In this document: positions 1 to 5,741 of the stretch, piece after piece
Layout: every line of letters starts with the position of its first letter
How positions within the stretch are numbered: position 1 is the stretch's first letter
NCBI GenBank assembly: GCA_048497495.1
Contig: JAFHCF010000033.1
Span: 1-11,218 of the forward strand
Source of the DNA: JAFHCF01 sp048497495
GTDB lineage: Bacteria > Pseudomonadota > Alphaproteobacteria > Rhizobiales > Ancalomicrobiaceae
Direction of reading: 5' to 3'
Length of the DNA stretch: 11,218 bases
Made by a program: the position numbers and the translations under genes
The notes under the pieces: model-generated
Databases searched by the model: none
The model's input: the letters and a program-made list of their open reading frames with translations, nothing else
What the model was told of the DNA's origin: nothing

Positions 1-865
1 GCGGAAAGCCGCCGGCCGCGACCTCGTTGCGATAGTCCTGGAAATTCCCCGTGAACCCGGCCGCCCGCGCCGCGCCGAAGGCGCGGTTGAAGGCGCGTTT
101 GGCGACGAAGGCGGCGCGGGCGCGGGCGCTCGCCGCCGCCGACAACTGCGGGAAGGCACCGGCGGCGAGGCGGCGGTCGATGCTCGCGTAGCTGAGATCC
201 GCCTGATCGGCGCCGTCCTCGCCGTGACACATGGAGGAGGCGCGGACACGGTATTCGTAGAGCGGTTCCGGCACCATCGTGATCGGTCCGGCCCTGTCCT
301 CGACGGCGAAGAGGTAGAGAACGTCCTCGCCGATGCCGACATCCTCGAACCACGGCGGCGCCCGGTCGCGGGCGACGAGCGGCGCCAGGGGCAGATGTAG
401 GAGCGCCAACTCGCTCGCCGCGATCGGCGTCGACGCGCCGAGATGGGCGAGCGCCCGGCGCAGGCCCGCGCCGCTCTCCTCCTCGACCGGTTGCGGATCG
501 TCGGCCGCGGCCCCGACCGCCGTCGCGATCGGCAGAAGCCGCGCCAGGCGATCCGGGTGGAAGAGGTCGTCGGCGTCGAGGCGGGTGACGAAGGCGCCGC
601 GCGCCACCGCGAAGCCGGCGTTGCGCGCCCGTCCGCAGCCGCTGGCGACGCCGCCGCTGGTGACGTGGCGGATGCGGGCGTCGTCGATCCCGAGTGACGC
701 GAGCGTCGTCGCGTAGTCGCTGCCGTCGTCGGAGACGACCACCGCCTCCCAGGACGGCATCGTCTGGGCGATGAGGCTCGCCATCGCCCGGCCGATCGTG
801 TCGTGGGCGCGATGGGCGGCGACCACCACCGAAACCGCGATGTTCCCTTGCCTCGCCTCGGCCAT
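1..865 (-). CDS. Family 2 glycosyltransferase (3' end beyond window)
   Basis: Open reading frame entering from the left edge; 288 codons are visible and no stop is reached, so the C-terminus is missing. The N-terminus has the GT-A nucleotide-sugar fold pattern: VSVVVAAHRAHDTIGRAMAS at about residues 11-30, the strand AVVVSDDGSD (41-50), then TRLDADDLF with the metal-binding DxD-type DADD at 97-100, and GEDVLYLF at 179-186, which resembles the ED acceptor-side motif of GT2 enzymes. Such enzymes move a sugar from a nucleotide donor onto a polysaccharide, lipid or protein acceptor at the cytoplasmic side of the membrane; donor and acceptor cannot be read here. The ATG at 865 follows a G-run about 4 bases upstream. 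It diverges from msrP and seems unrelated to the nitrogen genes. The family call is good; a precise function is not supportable. Confidence 0.85.
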   Translation of the reverse strand, partial: MAEARQGNIAVSVVVAAHRAHDTIGRAMASLIAQTMPSWEAVVVSDDGSDYATTLASLGIDDARIRHVTSGGVASGCGRARNAGFAVARGAFVTRLDADDLFHPDRLARLLPIATAVGAAADDPQPVEEESGAGLRRALAHLGASTPIAASELALLHLPLAPLVARDRAPPWFEDVGIGEDVLYLFAVEDRAGPITMVPEPLYEYRVRASSMCHGEDGADQADLSYASIDRRLAAGAFPQLSAAASARARAAFVAKRAFNRAFGAARAAGFTGNFQDYRNEVAAGGFP

Positions 866-1051
866 CGTACCCCCCGATCCCGTCCGCGCGTCCCCGGGCG
901 ACGATCCTAGAACATGTATCGCGCGGGCTGAATTGCCCCGGCGATCACGCGTGTTTGATCCGCCCGCCCCTGCCCGCCGTGAAACGATCCGCCATCTCCC
1001 GACGTAGACCGGTCAGGATCCACGACGACGCGACGAGACGAGGGACGAACC
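866..1051. other. Divergent intergenic region, glycosyltransferase / msrP
   Basis: This 186-base gap separates two divergent genes and should hold both promoters. I saw no TTG-N8-CAA regulator box and no convincing -35/-10 pair. The only clear signal is a purine-rich ribosome site (cgaggga, about 1040-1046) before the msrP start. Confidence 0.4.
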
Positions 1052-2014
1052 ATGCTATCGCTGCCGACCAAGAAGCGCTGGATGATCGGCGAGACCGCCG
1101 TGACGCCGGAGGAGATGTTCCTCTCCCGCCGCACTCTGCTGCGCGGCCTCGGCGGCCTCGCCACCGCCGGTCTCGGCCTCGGGCAGATCGCGCCCGCATC
1201 GGCCGCCGACGGGCTCGCCGCCCGCCTTCCGGCCACCGCCGCCCCCCGTTTCCGAGCCCCCGAGCCGGCGACCCCGGAGGCGATCGCCACCTCCTACAAC
1301 AACTTCTACGAATTCGGATTCTCCAAGGACATCGTCGCCGCCGCCCAGCGCCTGAAGGCCTCGCCCTGGCGAGTGATCGTCGACGGCGCCTGCGACGCGC
1401 CCTTCGAGGCCGACATCGACGACCTCCTGAAGAAGGTGGCGCTCGAGGAGCGGATCTATCGCCATCGCTGCGTCGAGGCCTGGTCGATGGTGGTGCCGTG
1501 GACCGGCTTCCCGCTCGCCGAACTGGTGAGGCTCGCCGCCCCCAAGGCGGAGGCGAAATACCTCCGGATGGAGACCTTCATGGATCCGAAGGTCGCGCCG
1601 ATGCAGTCGTCGCCGCAATATCCCTGGCCCTATGTCGAGGGCCTGACGCTGGCCGAGGCGACCAACGAACTCGCCTTCCTGGCGGTCGGCGCCTACGGCA
1701 AGCCGATGGCGAAGCAGAACGGCGCGCCGCTGCGTCTGGTGGTGCCGTGGAAATACGGCTTCAAGTCGGTCAAGTCGCTGGTCCGTTTCACCTTCACCGC
1801 CAAGCGGCCGGTGACCTTCTGGCAGGACCTCGGCCCTCGCGAATACGGCTTCTGGGCCAACGTCAACCCGGCCGTCGCCCATCCGCGCTGGAGCCAGGCC
1901 ACCGAACGGCGCATCGGCGACGACGAACGCGTCGCCACCCGCCTCTTCAACGGCTACGAGGCGGAGGTCGCCGGGCTCTATGCCGACCTCGGCAAGGAGA
2001 AACTCTTCATGTGA
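1052..2014 (+). CDS. msrP: Protein-methionine-sulfoxide reductase catalytic subunit MsrP (YedY)
   Basis: A 320-residue periplasmic molybdoenzyme that reduces methionine sulfoxide in oxidised envelope proteins using a mononuclear Mo-molybdopterin cofactor. The N-terminus carries a Tat signal: twin Arg in LSRRTLLRGLGG (about 24-35), then a hydrophobic stretch and a likely cleavage site near ASA-A (about 49-52). Family hallmarks follow: TSYNNFYEFGF (80-90), then EERIYRHRCVEAWSMVVPW with Cys140 as the expected Mo ligand, PYVEGL, VPWKYGFKSVKSLVRF, YGFWANVNP and HPRWSQATER near the C-terminus. Length and motif order match Escherichia coli YedY. The ATG at 1052 follows cgaggga by about 5 bases. The membrane haem partner msrQ normally lies directly downstream, but here the next gene is a convergent regulator 25 bases away, so electron delivery must come from elsewhere or from an unlinked msrQ. 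The identification is very firm. Confidence 0.97.
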   Translation: MLSLPTKKRWMIGETAVTPEEMFLSRRTLLRGLGGLATAGLGLGQIAPASAADGLAARLPATAAPRFRAPEPATPEAIATSYNNFYEFGFSKDIVAAAQRLKASPWRVIVDGACDAPFEADIDDLLKKVALEERIYRHRCVEAWSMVVPWTGFPLAELVRLAAPKAEAKYLRMETFMDPKVAPMQSSPQYPWPYVEGLTLAEATNELAFLAVGAYGKPMAKQNGAPLRLVVPWKYGFKSVKSLVRFTFTAKRPVTFWQDLGPREYGFWANVNPAVAHPRWSQATERRIGDDERVATRLFNGYEAEVAGLYADLGKEKLFM

Positions 2015-2055
2015 GGGCGACGGCGACGGCGGAGCCCGCTCACGCCGCCTCGCCC
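2015..2055. terminator. Possible bidirectional hairpin between msrP and the regulator
   Basis: Two arms, gggcgacggcg (2015-2025) and cgccg plus tcgccc (2043-2047, 2050-2055), can pair with a two-base bulge. They lie just after the msrP stop and overlap the last codons of the convergent regulator gene. There is no T-tract, so this is a weak call in such GC-rich DNA. Confidence 0.35.
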
Positions 2056-2723
2056 TCGAAGAAGTCGCGCAGCGCCTCGACCCGGGCAATGCGGACGTGA
2101 CCCCGCTCGATCGCCACGCCGACCTGGCGCAGTTTCGCCAGGGCGCGCGAGAAACTCTCCGGCGTCATGTCGAGCCGGCCGGCGATCAGCGACTTCTCGT
2201 AAGGCAGATCGAAGGACGCCGTCCCCTGGTCGTGGCCGGCGAGATCGCAGAGGAAACCGGCGACCCGGCGCGGACCGGGAAGTCCCTTCAGCCGCTCCAA
2301 CTCTTCGACCATCGAGCGCAGATGCATCGACGCCGAGGCCAGCATGGCGAAGGCGAGATCGGGATCGGCGCCGAGCCGCGAGCGCAGCCGATCGACGTCG
2401 ATGGTCAGGATCCGCGCCTCCGAGATGGTCTCCGCCGTGGCATGCGCCGGCGCGCCGAGCAGCGCCGCCGCCTCGCCGAAACTCTGCCCCGGGCCGTGGA
2501 CGCCGACGATGGCGTCGGCCCCTTCCTCGGTCTGCCGGTAGAGCTTGACGAAGCCCGAGACGACCAGACTGAGGCACTCGATGTGATCGCCCTGCAGGAA
2601 CAGGATCTGCCCGCGCGGATGGGCGCGCGGCGCCCGGTCGCCGATGATGTCGGCGAGCTTCGCCTCGTCCGTGGTGCGAAACGTCGCGCTGCGCCGGACC
2701 ACCGCCCAGTCGGCCGCCTCCAT
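2040..2723 (-). CDS. Crp/Fnr-family regulator, Dnr/NnrR-like (second of a pair)
   Basis: A 227-residue transcription factor with an N-terminal cyclic-nucleotide-binding-type beta barrel (about 10-125), a dimerisation helix (about 120-150) and a C-terminal winged helix-turn-helix. The recognition helix RLDMTPESFSRALAKL contains the E-x-x-S-R triad (E189, S192, R193) that in FNR reads TTGAT half sites. The N-terminal Cys cluster of true FNR is absent: the only cysteines are Cys50 and Cys159. It therefore fits the Dnr/NnrR/NarR-type branch, whose members sense NO or nitrogen oxides; that assignment is inferred. The frame is open further upstream, but the ATG at 2723 is chosen because AAGGGG lies 8 bases before it; the ATG at 2729 would have only 2 bases. 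It is a close paralogue of the gene upstream, and the two are 96 bases apart. Confidence 0.88.
   Translation of the reverse strand: MEAADWAVVRRSATFRTTDEAKLADIIGDRAPRAHPRGQILFLQGDHIECLSLVVSGFVKLYRQTEEGADAIVGVHGPGQSFGEAAALLGAPAHATAETISEARILTIDVDRLRSRLGADPDLAFAMLASASMHLRSMVEELERLKGLPGPRRVAGFLCDLAGHDQGTASFDLPYEKSLIAGRLDMTPESFSRALAKLRQVGVAIERGHVRIARVEALRDFFEGEAA
2135..2169. repeat. 35-bp direct repeat, copy A (regulator recognition helix)
   Basis: These 35 bases are identical to 2921-2955. They encode the core of the recognition helix (MTPESFSRALA) in the downstream regulator. The identity includes all synonymous positions, while flanking sequence has diverged. Confidence 0.85.
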
Positions 2724-2819
2724 CGTCATTGCCCCTTCGATGCTCGTCTTCCGTCGCGCGGCCTTCTGTGGGCCGGTTCTCGAAACTGGCATTGCGCGGC
2801 GTCCCCGGCAATCCTCGAT

Positions 2820-3533
2820 TCAAGGCCGATCGACCGTCTCGCGCACGAAGGCCCTGAGCCGCGCCATGCTGGCGATCTCGACCGCGTCGCGCTCGACCCG
2901 CACCCCGTGGTCGCGCAGGATCGCCAGGGCGCGCGAGAAACTCTCCGGCGTCATGCCGAGCCGTCGCGCGATCAGCGCCTTGTCGTAGGGCAGCGTCAGG
3001 CTGGCGGCGCCGCGCTCGCCCCGCGCCGCCTTGACCAGGAAGTCGGCGACGCGCTGCGGCGCGCCCAGCACCTTCATGTGCTCGACCTGATCCGACAGGG
3101 TCTCGGTATGGTGGGCGATCGAGGCGAGCAACGCCGTCGCCACCCGCGGGTCGGCCAGCATCGCCGCGCGGATGGCGCGCGCCTCGATCCTGAGCAGGCG
3201 GCAGTCGGACACCGCCTCCGCCGACACCGGATAGCGCCCGCCCATGAACATCACCGCTTCGGCGAAACACTCCCCCGGCGCCATCACGGCGACAACCGCC
3301 TCGTCGCCGTTGGGCATGGCGCGGAACAGTTTCACCCAGCCGTCGAGGACGAGGAAGAAGGCGTCGGCCGGATCGCCCTGCAGGAAGATCGAGCGGCCGC
3401 GCTCGAAGCCGCGCGGCTCGCGGTCGCCGATCACCATCCGCGCCACGTCCTCTCCCAGATGGGCGAACAGCGGCGAGGCGTGGACCATGTCGAGATCGGC
3501 CGCGTCCAAGGCGGTCCTGAGCCGCGATGCCAT
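2820..3533 (-). CDS. Crp/Fnr-family regulator, Dnr/NnrR-like (first of a pair)
   Basis: A 237-residue Crp/Fnr regulator. The effector barrel spans about residues 20-135 (GRSIFLQGDPADAFFLVLDG at 46-65 is the typical beta-roll), followed by the long dimer helix and the DNA-binding domain LPYDKALIARRLGMTPESFS with E197, S200 and R201 in the FNR-type reading positions. There are no Fe-S cysteines at the N-terminus; Cys89 and Cys111 are isolated. This predicts binding to TTGAT/TTG-N8-CAA boxes like the one upstream of nnrS, and a nitrogen-oxide or redox signal (inference). The ATG at 3533 has only a distant GGGAG (about 12 bases), so translation may be weak or an internal Met used. It is transcribed toward the second regulator and lies directly downstream of the nap remnant on the same strand. 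Family certain, signal unknown. Confidence 0.87.
   Translation of the reverse strand: MASRLRTALDAADLDMVHASPLFAHLGEDVARMVIGDREPRGFERGRSIFLQGDPADAFFLVLDGWVKLFRAMPNGDEAVVAVMAPGECFAEAVMFMGGRYPVSAEAVSDCRLLRIEARAIRAAMLADPRVATALLASIAHHTETLSDQVEHMKVLGAPQRVADFLVKAARGERGAASLTLPYDKALIARRLGMTPESFSRALAILRDHGVRVERDAVEIASMARLRAFVRETVDRP
2921..2955. repeat. 35-bp direct repeat, copy B (regulator recognition helix)
   Basis: Second copy of the 35-base repeat, in the upstream regulator gene. Similarity drops at once on both sides, for example tgccgagccg here versus tgtcgagccg in copy A, then more differences. Confidence 0.85.
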
Positions 3534-3620
3534 GATGCCGGGGCGTCTCCCGTCGGGATGAATCGAAGAACGGGCCGCCGTCGGGCGACCCGTTCCCTTC
3601 TACACCATCACCCCTCGGCC

Positions 3621-3656
3621 GCGCGACCCGAGAACCGTGGGTCTCGGGCCGTCGCG
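3621..3656 (-). terminator. Hairpin after the nap remnant
   Basis: The arms cccgaga (3627-3633) and tctcggg (3642-3648) are a perfect 7-bp inverted repeat around an 8-base loop, and outer arms cgcga/tcgcg (3622-3626, 3652-3656) extend it past a three-base bulge. It sits immediately downstream of the likely original end of napC at 3661. There is no U-tract. It may be the old nap operon terminator, or separate it from the regulator genes. Confidence 0.45.
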
Positions 3657-3660
3657 GCGA

Positions 3661-3908
3661 TCACCGCTTCGGCAGGTTGTCCGCGTAGGCCTTCAGCCGC
3701 TTCGCCGACGAGGTCGGCTCCGTCTCGCGACCTTCAACGTCTCGATCAGGTCTTCATAGACCTCGCGACCACCCTGCGGCAGCTTGTGGGCGATCCCCTG
3801 ATGGCAGTCGATGCAGGTCTTGCCCTCGTCGACGGCCACCTGATGTTGCTTCGCCGCCCGACTTTCCTGCCTGGTGAAGTCCATGTAGTCGAAGTTGTGG
3901 CAATTGCA
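3661..3908 (-). pseudogene. napC: napC remnant (C-terminal third of a NapC/NirT tetrahaem cytochrome)
   Basis: Out of frame with the napF piece before it, this stretch encodes CNCHNFDYMDFTRQES and, further on, KTCIDCHQGIAHKLP, the unmistakable C-terminal signature of NapC/NirT membrane tetrahaem quinol dehydrogenases, which pass electrons from quinol to periplasmic nitrate reductase. The last haem motif CIDCH (3801-3815) is intact. The preceding one reads CNCH instead of CxxCH, one residue short, exactly at the junction. The N-terminal membrane anchor and first two haem sites are absent. In the continuing frame a stop comes at 3693, after an Arg-rich tail. Another frame from about 3730 gives TSSAKRLKAYADNLPKR and a stop at 3661, with G/C in nearly every third position, which looks like the authentic end. 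A further frameshift near 3722-3732 is therefore likely. No start codon or ribosome site precedes it, so it cannot be functional NapC. Confidence 0.85.
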
Positions 3909-4311
3909 GATAGCGGCCGCCGACCTGGGGGAAGAAGCACAGCGCCGAGGTCGGGCAGGCATCGCCGCAGGAGCGGCAGTGGACCCCGCCGATCGCCAGG
4001 CACGCCGTGCCGATCTCCGCCTTCGCCGCCCAGGTTCCGGCCCCCTCGCGCACCAGCGCGTCGGTCGGGCAGACGTCGGCGCAGTCGCCGCAGAAGCTGC
4101 ATTCGCCATGGAGGAACTGCAGGACCGGCCGCTTGCCCGCATCGAGCCGAATCACCTTCTCGGCGCAGGCGGTGACACAGGCCAGGCACCCGTCGCAGGC
4201 GACGAGGAAGCGCGCCTCGGCGATCGCCGTCGGCGGACGCAGGGCACGGATCTCCACCGGGCGGGTGAACCGCCCCCGGAAGAAATCACGACGCGCCAGA
4301 TCGACCGACAT
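3909..4311 (-). pseudogene. napF: napF, truncated ferredoxin-type maturation protein of periplasmic nitrate reductase
   Basis: Begins MSVDLARRDFFRGRF, a typical NapF start; the ATG at 4311 follows GAGGG by about 9 bases. NapF is a cytoplasmic 4Fe-4S protein helping to mature NapA before Tat export. The cysteine groups for three clusters are present: C39-x2-C-x2-C-x3-C49, C71-x2-C-x2-C-x3-C81 (CSFCGDCADVCP), and C104 with C112-x2-C-x3-C119 (CRSCGDACPTSALC). After FFPQVGGR (about residue 133) NapF similarity stops; full NapF is usually about 160-170 residues. The frame then reads through napC DNA in the wrong phase to a stop at 3754, giving a 185-residue product with a nonsense tail. The translated part still could fold, so residual ferredoxin activity cannot be excluded, but no NapA is present here. 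Called a pseudogene because of the truncation and fusion. Confidence 0.85.
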
Positions 4312-4363
4312 GGATACCGCCCTCGAATGTGAGCGGACCATGCCGGTCGGCGCGATCTCCGAT

Positions 4364-4377
4364 CTTGATTATTGGTA
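4364..4377. promoter_or_regulatory. Imperfect FNR/Dnr-type box upstream of napF
   Basis: The sequence ttgattattggtaa has one perfect FNR half site (TTGAT) and a decayed other half (GGTAA instead of ATCAA); it is one base from TTG-N8-CAA. Its centre is about 59 bases before the napF ATG. If it acts at -41.5, transcription would start near 4329, 18 bases ahead of the ATG, which is a normal activator geometry. The function is inferred. Confidence 0.45.
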
Positions 4378-4420
4378 AGCCCGTCCCTCGGCGAGGTTCC
4401 GGTCGAATACGGACGCGGAT

Positions 4421-4440
4421 TTCCCGTAGCTCACCGGGAA
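4421..4440 (-). terminator. Hairpin downstream of the mogA-DUF2478 unit
   Basis: The arms ttcccg (4421-4426) and cgggaa (4435-4440) flank an 8-base loop, about 40 bases past the stop of the DUF2478 gene. The stem is short and lacks a U-tract, so confidence is low. Confidence 0.3.
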
Positions 4441-4481
4441 GGCTCACGAAACCCGGCGCCGGCGGCGCTTCGTCGGCCCGC

Positions 4482-5000
4482 TCACGCCGCCGAGATCGGC
4501 AGTCCGGCGAGCCAGGCGCCCACCTCGGCCTCGGCGCGCAGGATCGTGCCGTAGTCCCCGGCGAAGGCGGCGAAGCCCTCGACGTGCTCCTCGCCGACGC
4601 CGACCAGCACCGGGATGTCGAGTTCGACGGCGCGCTCGACCAACTGGCGGAAACCGTGGCCCTCGATCTCGCGCTTGCCGAACTTGGAGAGCACCAGGAG
4701 GTCGGGCAGACGGGTGGCGTCGAGGGCGCGGGCGGCGAGTGCCGCCGCCTCCTCCAAGGCCCCATGATCGAGCCGGCAGCCGCGCGCCTCTTTCCCACGA
4801 TCCTGCGAGATCGGAATTTCGGTGCCGGAGGCGAGATCGACCAGGCTCATGTCGCAACGCCGCCGTTCCGGCCGGCGTTCGTCCTTCTGGATCATGCCGG
4901 CGGCGACCAGGCCGCGATCCCGCGCGATCTCGGCCATCCGGCCGATCACCGCCCCCTCGCCCTGCGCGTAGACCAACGCCACCAGCCGCGCCTCCGCCAT
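4482..5000 (-). CDS. DUF2478 family protein, molybdenum-linked
   Basis: A 172-residue cytoplasmic protein that I recognise as DUF2478. Characteristic stretches are LVALVYAQGEGA at 6-17, RRCDMSLVDLASGTEIPISQ at 47-66, EARGCRLDHGALEEAA at 71-86, and DLLVLSKFGKREIEGHGFRQ at 100-119. The family is thought to resemble P-loop NTPases, but no canonical Walker A (GxxxxGKT) is visible here, so nucleotide binding is not shown by the sequence. No biochemical function is established that I know of; members often sit beside molybdate transport or Mo-enzyme genes. The ATG at 5000 lies 5 bases after the mogA stop and follows GAAGGGGG by about 9 bases, so it is almost certainly cotranscribed with mogA. A role in molybdenum handling is inference from that linkage. 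Confidence 0.85.
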   Translation of the reverse strand: MAEARLVALVYAQGEGAVIGRMAEIARDRGLVAAGMIQKDERRPERRRCDMSLVDLASGTEIPISQDRGKEARGCRLDHGALEEAAALAARALDATRLPDLLVLSKFGKREIEGHGFRQLVERAVELDIPVLVGVGEEHVEGFAAFAGDYGTILRAEAEVGAWLAGLPISAA

Positions 5001-5005
5001 CGTCG

Positions 5006-5560
5006 TCAGGCCCCCTTCGGCCGGAAGGCGACCATGCGCTCCGGGCGGGTGTCGAGCCGATAGCCGCCGGCGAGATCGATGCAATAGGGCACCGCCGGCA
5101 TCACCGCGTCGAGGCAGTCGCGGATCGCCGAGGGCTTGCCCGGCAGATTGATGATCAGCGACGACCCGCGCAGGCCCGCCTCCTGGCGCGACAGGATCGC
5201 CGTCGGCACGATGGCGAGGCTCTTGGCCCGCATCGCCTCGCCGAAGCCGGCCATCATCCGGTCACAGACCGCCACCAGCGCCTCGGGCGTGACGTCGCGC
5301 GGCGCCGGGCCGGTGCCGCCGGTGGTCACCACCAGATGGCAGCCCTCGACGTCGCAGAGCTCGATCAGCGCCGTCTCGATCGCCCCCTGTTCATCCTCGA
5401 CCAGGCGGCGCACGATGCGGAACGGCGTCGACAGCACTTCGGCGAGATAGCTCTCGATCGCCGGGCCGGAAAGGTCCTCGTAGATGCCGCGCGAGGCGCG
5501 GTCGGAGGCGGTGACGACTCCGACGGGGACGGCGACGGGGGTGGAAACCTCTGAAGTCAT
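5006..5560 (-). CDS. mogA: Molybdopterin adenylyltransferase MogA
   Basis: A 184-residue enzyme of molybdenum-cofactor synthesis that adenylates molybdopterin ahead of molybdate insertion. The MoaB/Mog fold motifs are clear: VGVVTASDRASRGIYEDLSG (13-32), TTGGTGPAPRDVTPEA (79-94), the nucleotide/pterin-binding loop of the family, and SLIINLPGKPSAI (134-146). The N-terminal ASDR..G..ED.SG pattern and the length favour MogA over MoaB, and no MoeA domain is fused. The frame is open about 60 codons further upstream, but that part is low-complexity; the ATG at 5560 is preceded by AGGA at 7-8 bases and begins the conserved domain. It heads a two-gene unit with the DUF2478 gene and diverges from nnrS, sharing its 181-base control region. 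Its product would serve MsrP and any other Mo enzyme in the cell. Confidence 0.93.
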   Translation of the reverse strand: MTSEVSTPVAVPVGVVTASDRASRGIYEDLSGPAIESYLAEVLSTPFRIVRRLVEDEQGAIETALIELCDVEGCHLVVTTGGTGPAPRDVTPEALVAVCDRMMAGFGEAMRAKSLAIVPTAILSRQEAGLRGSSLIINLPGKPSAIRDCLDAVMPAVPYCIDLAGGYRLDTRPERMVAFRPKGA

Positions 5561-5656
5561 TGATCTTTCCTGCGTCGTAGGCGTCGCGCGACAACCCGCG
5601 CCGATCTCGGGTCGGGGAGTGTGCCCGGAATTTGTTCGGATCGAAACCGTCTCGTC

Positions 5657-5670
5657 TTGCCTTTGGTCAA
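5657..5670. promoter_or_regulatory. Dnr/NnrR/FNR-type operator in the mogA-nnrS divergent region
   Basis: ttgcctttggtcaa is a perfect TTG-N8-CAA palindrome (TTGcC-N4-GgtCAA style), the site type bound by NnrR/Dnr/FNR proteins. Its centre, 5663.5, is 78 bases before the nnrS ATG. Activation at -41.5 would place the nnrS start near 5705 and a 37-base leader. Being symmetric it could also act on mogA, 103 bases away. The two regulators at 2040-3533 have the matching recognition helix. Confidence 0.65.
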
Positions 5671-5741
5671 AGGGAGGAGACGGCAGCCGCGCGAGAAACG
5701 ACCCCGAAGGCGACGACGACCCCATCGCGAGAGGATCCGAC

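Noticed and set aside
1055..2089. Long minus-strand open frame (344 codons) opposite msrP
   Set aside because: It lies antisense to a certain gene, has shadow-like Arg/Gly/Glu-rich composition and no family motif; stop codons are rare in all frames of this GC-rich DNA.
2791..2812. Inverted repeat attgc-N12-gcaat between the two regulators as an operator
   Set aside because: The spacing does not fit the TTG-N8-CAA site type, and the 5-bp arms are expected by chance; a weak terminator role cannot be excluded.
2040..3533. The regulators as true oxygen-sensing FNR proteins
   Set aside because: The N-terminal cysteine cluster for a 4Fe-4S centre is absent from both proteins; only isolated cysteines are present.
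1980..4175. Plus-strand open frame of 731 codons across the regulators and nap remnant
   Set aside because: It is the antisense shadow of two clear Crp/Fnr genes and napF/napC; the product is Arg-rich and low-complexity with no domain.
3754..4311. An intact new ferredoxin fused to a novel C-terminal domain
   Set aside because: The tail after GGR is the napC coding sequence read in the wrong phase, so it is not a real domain.
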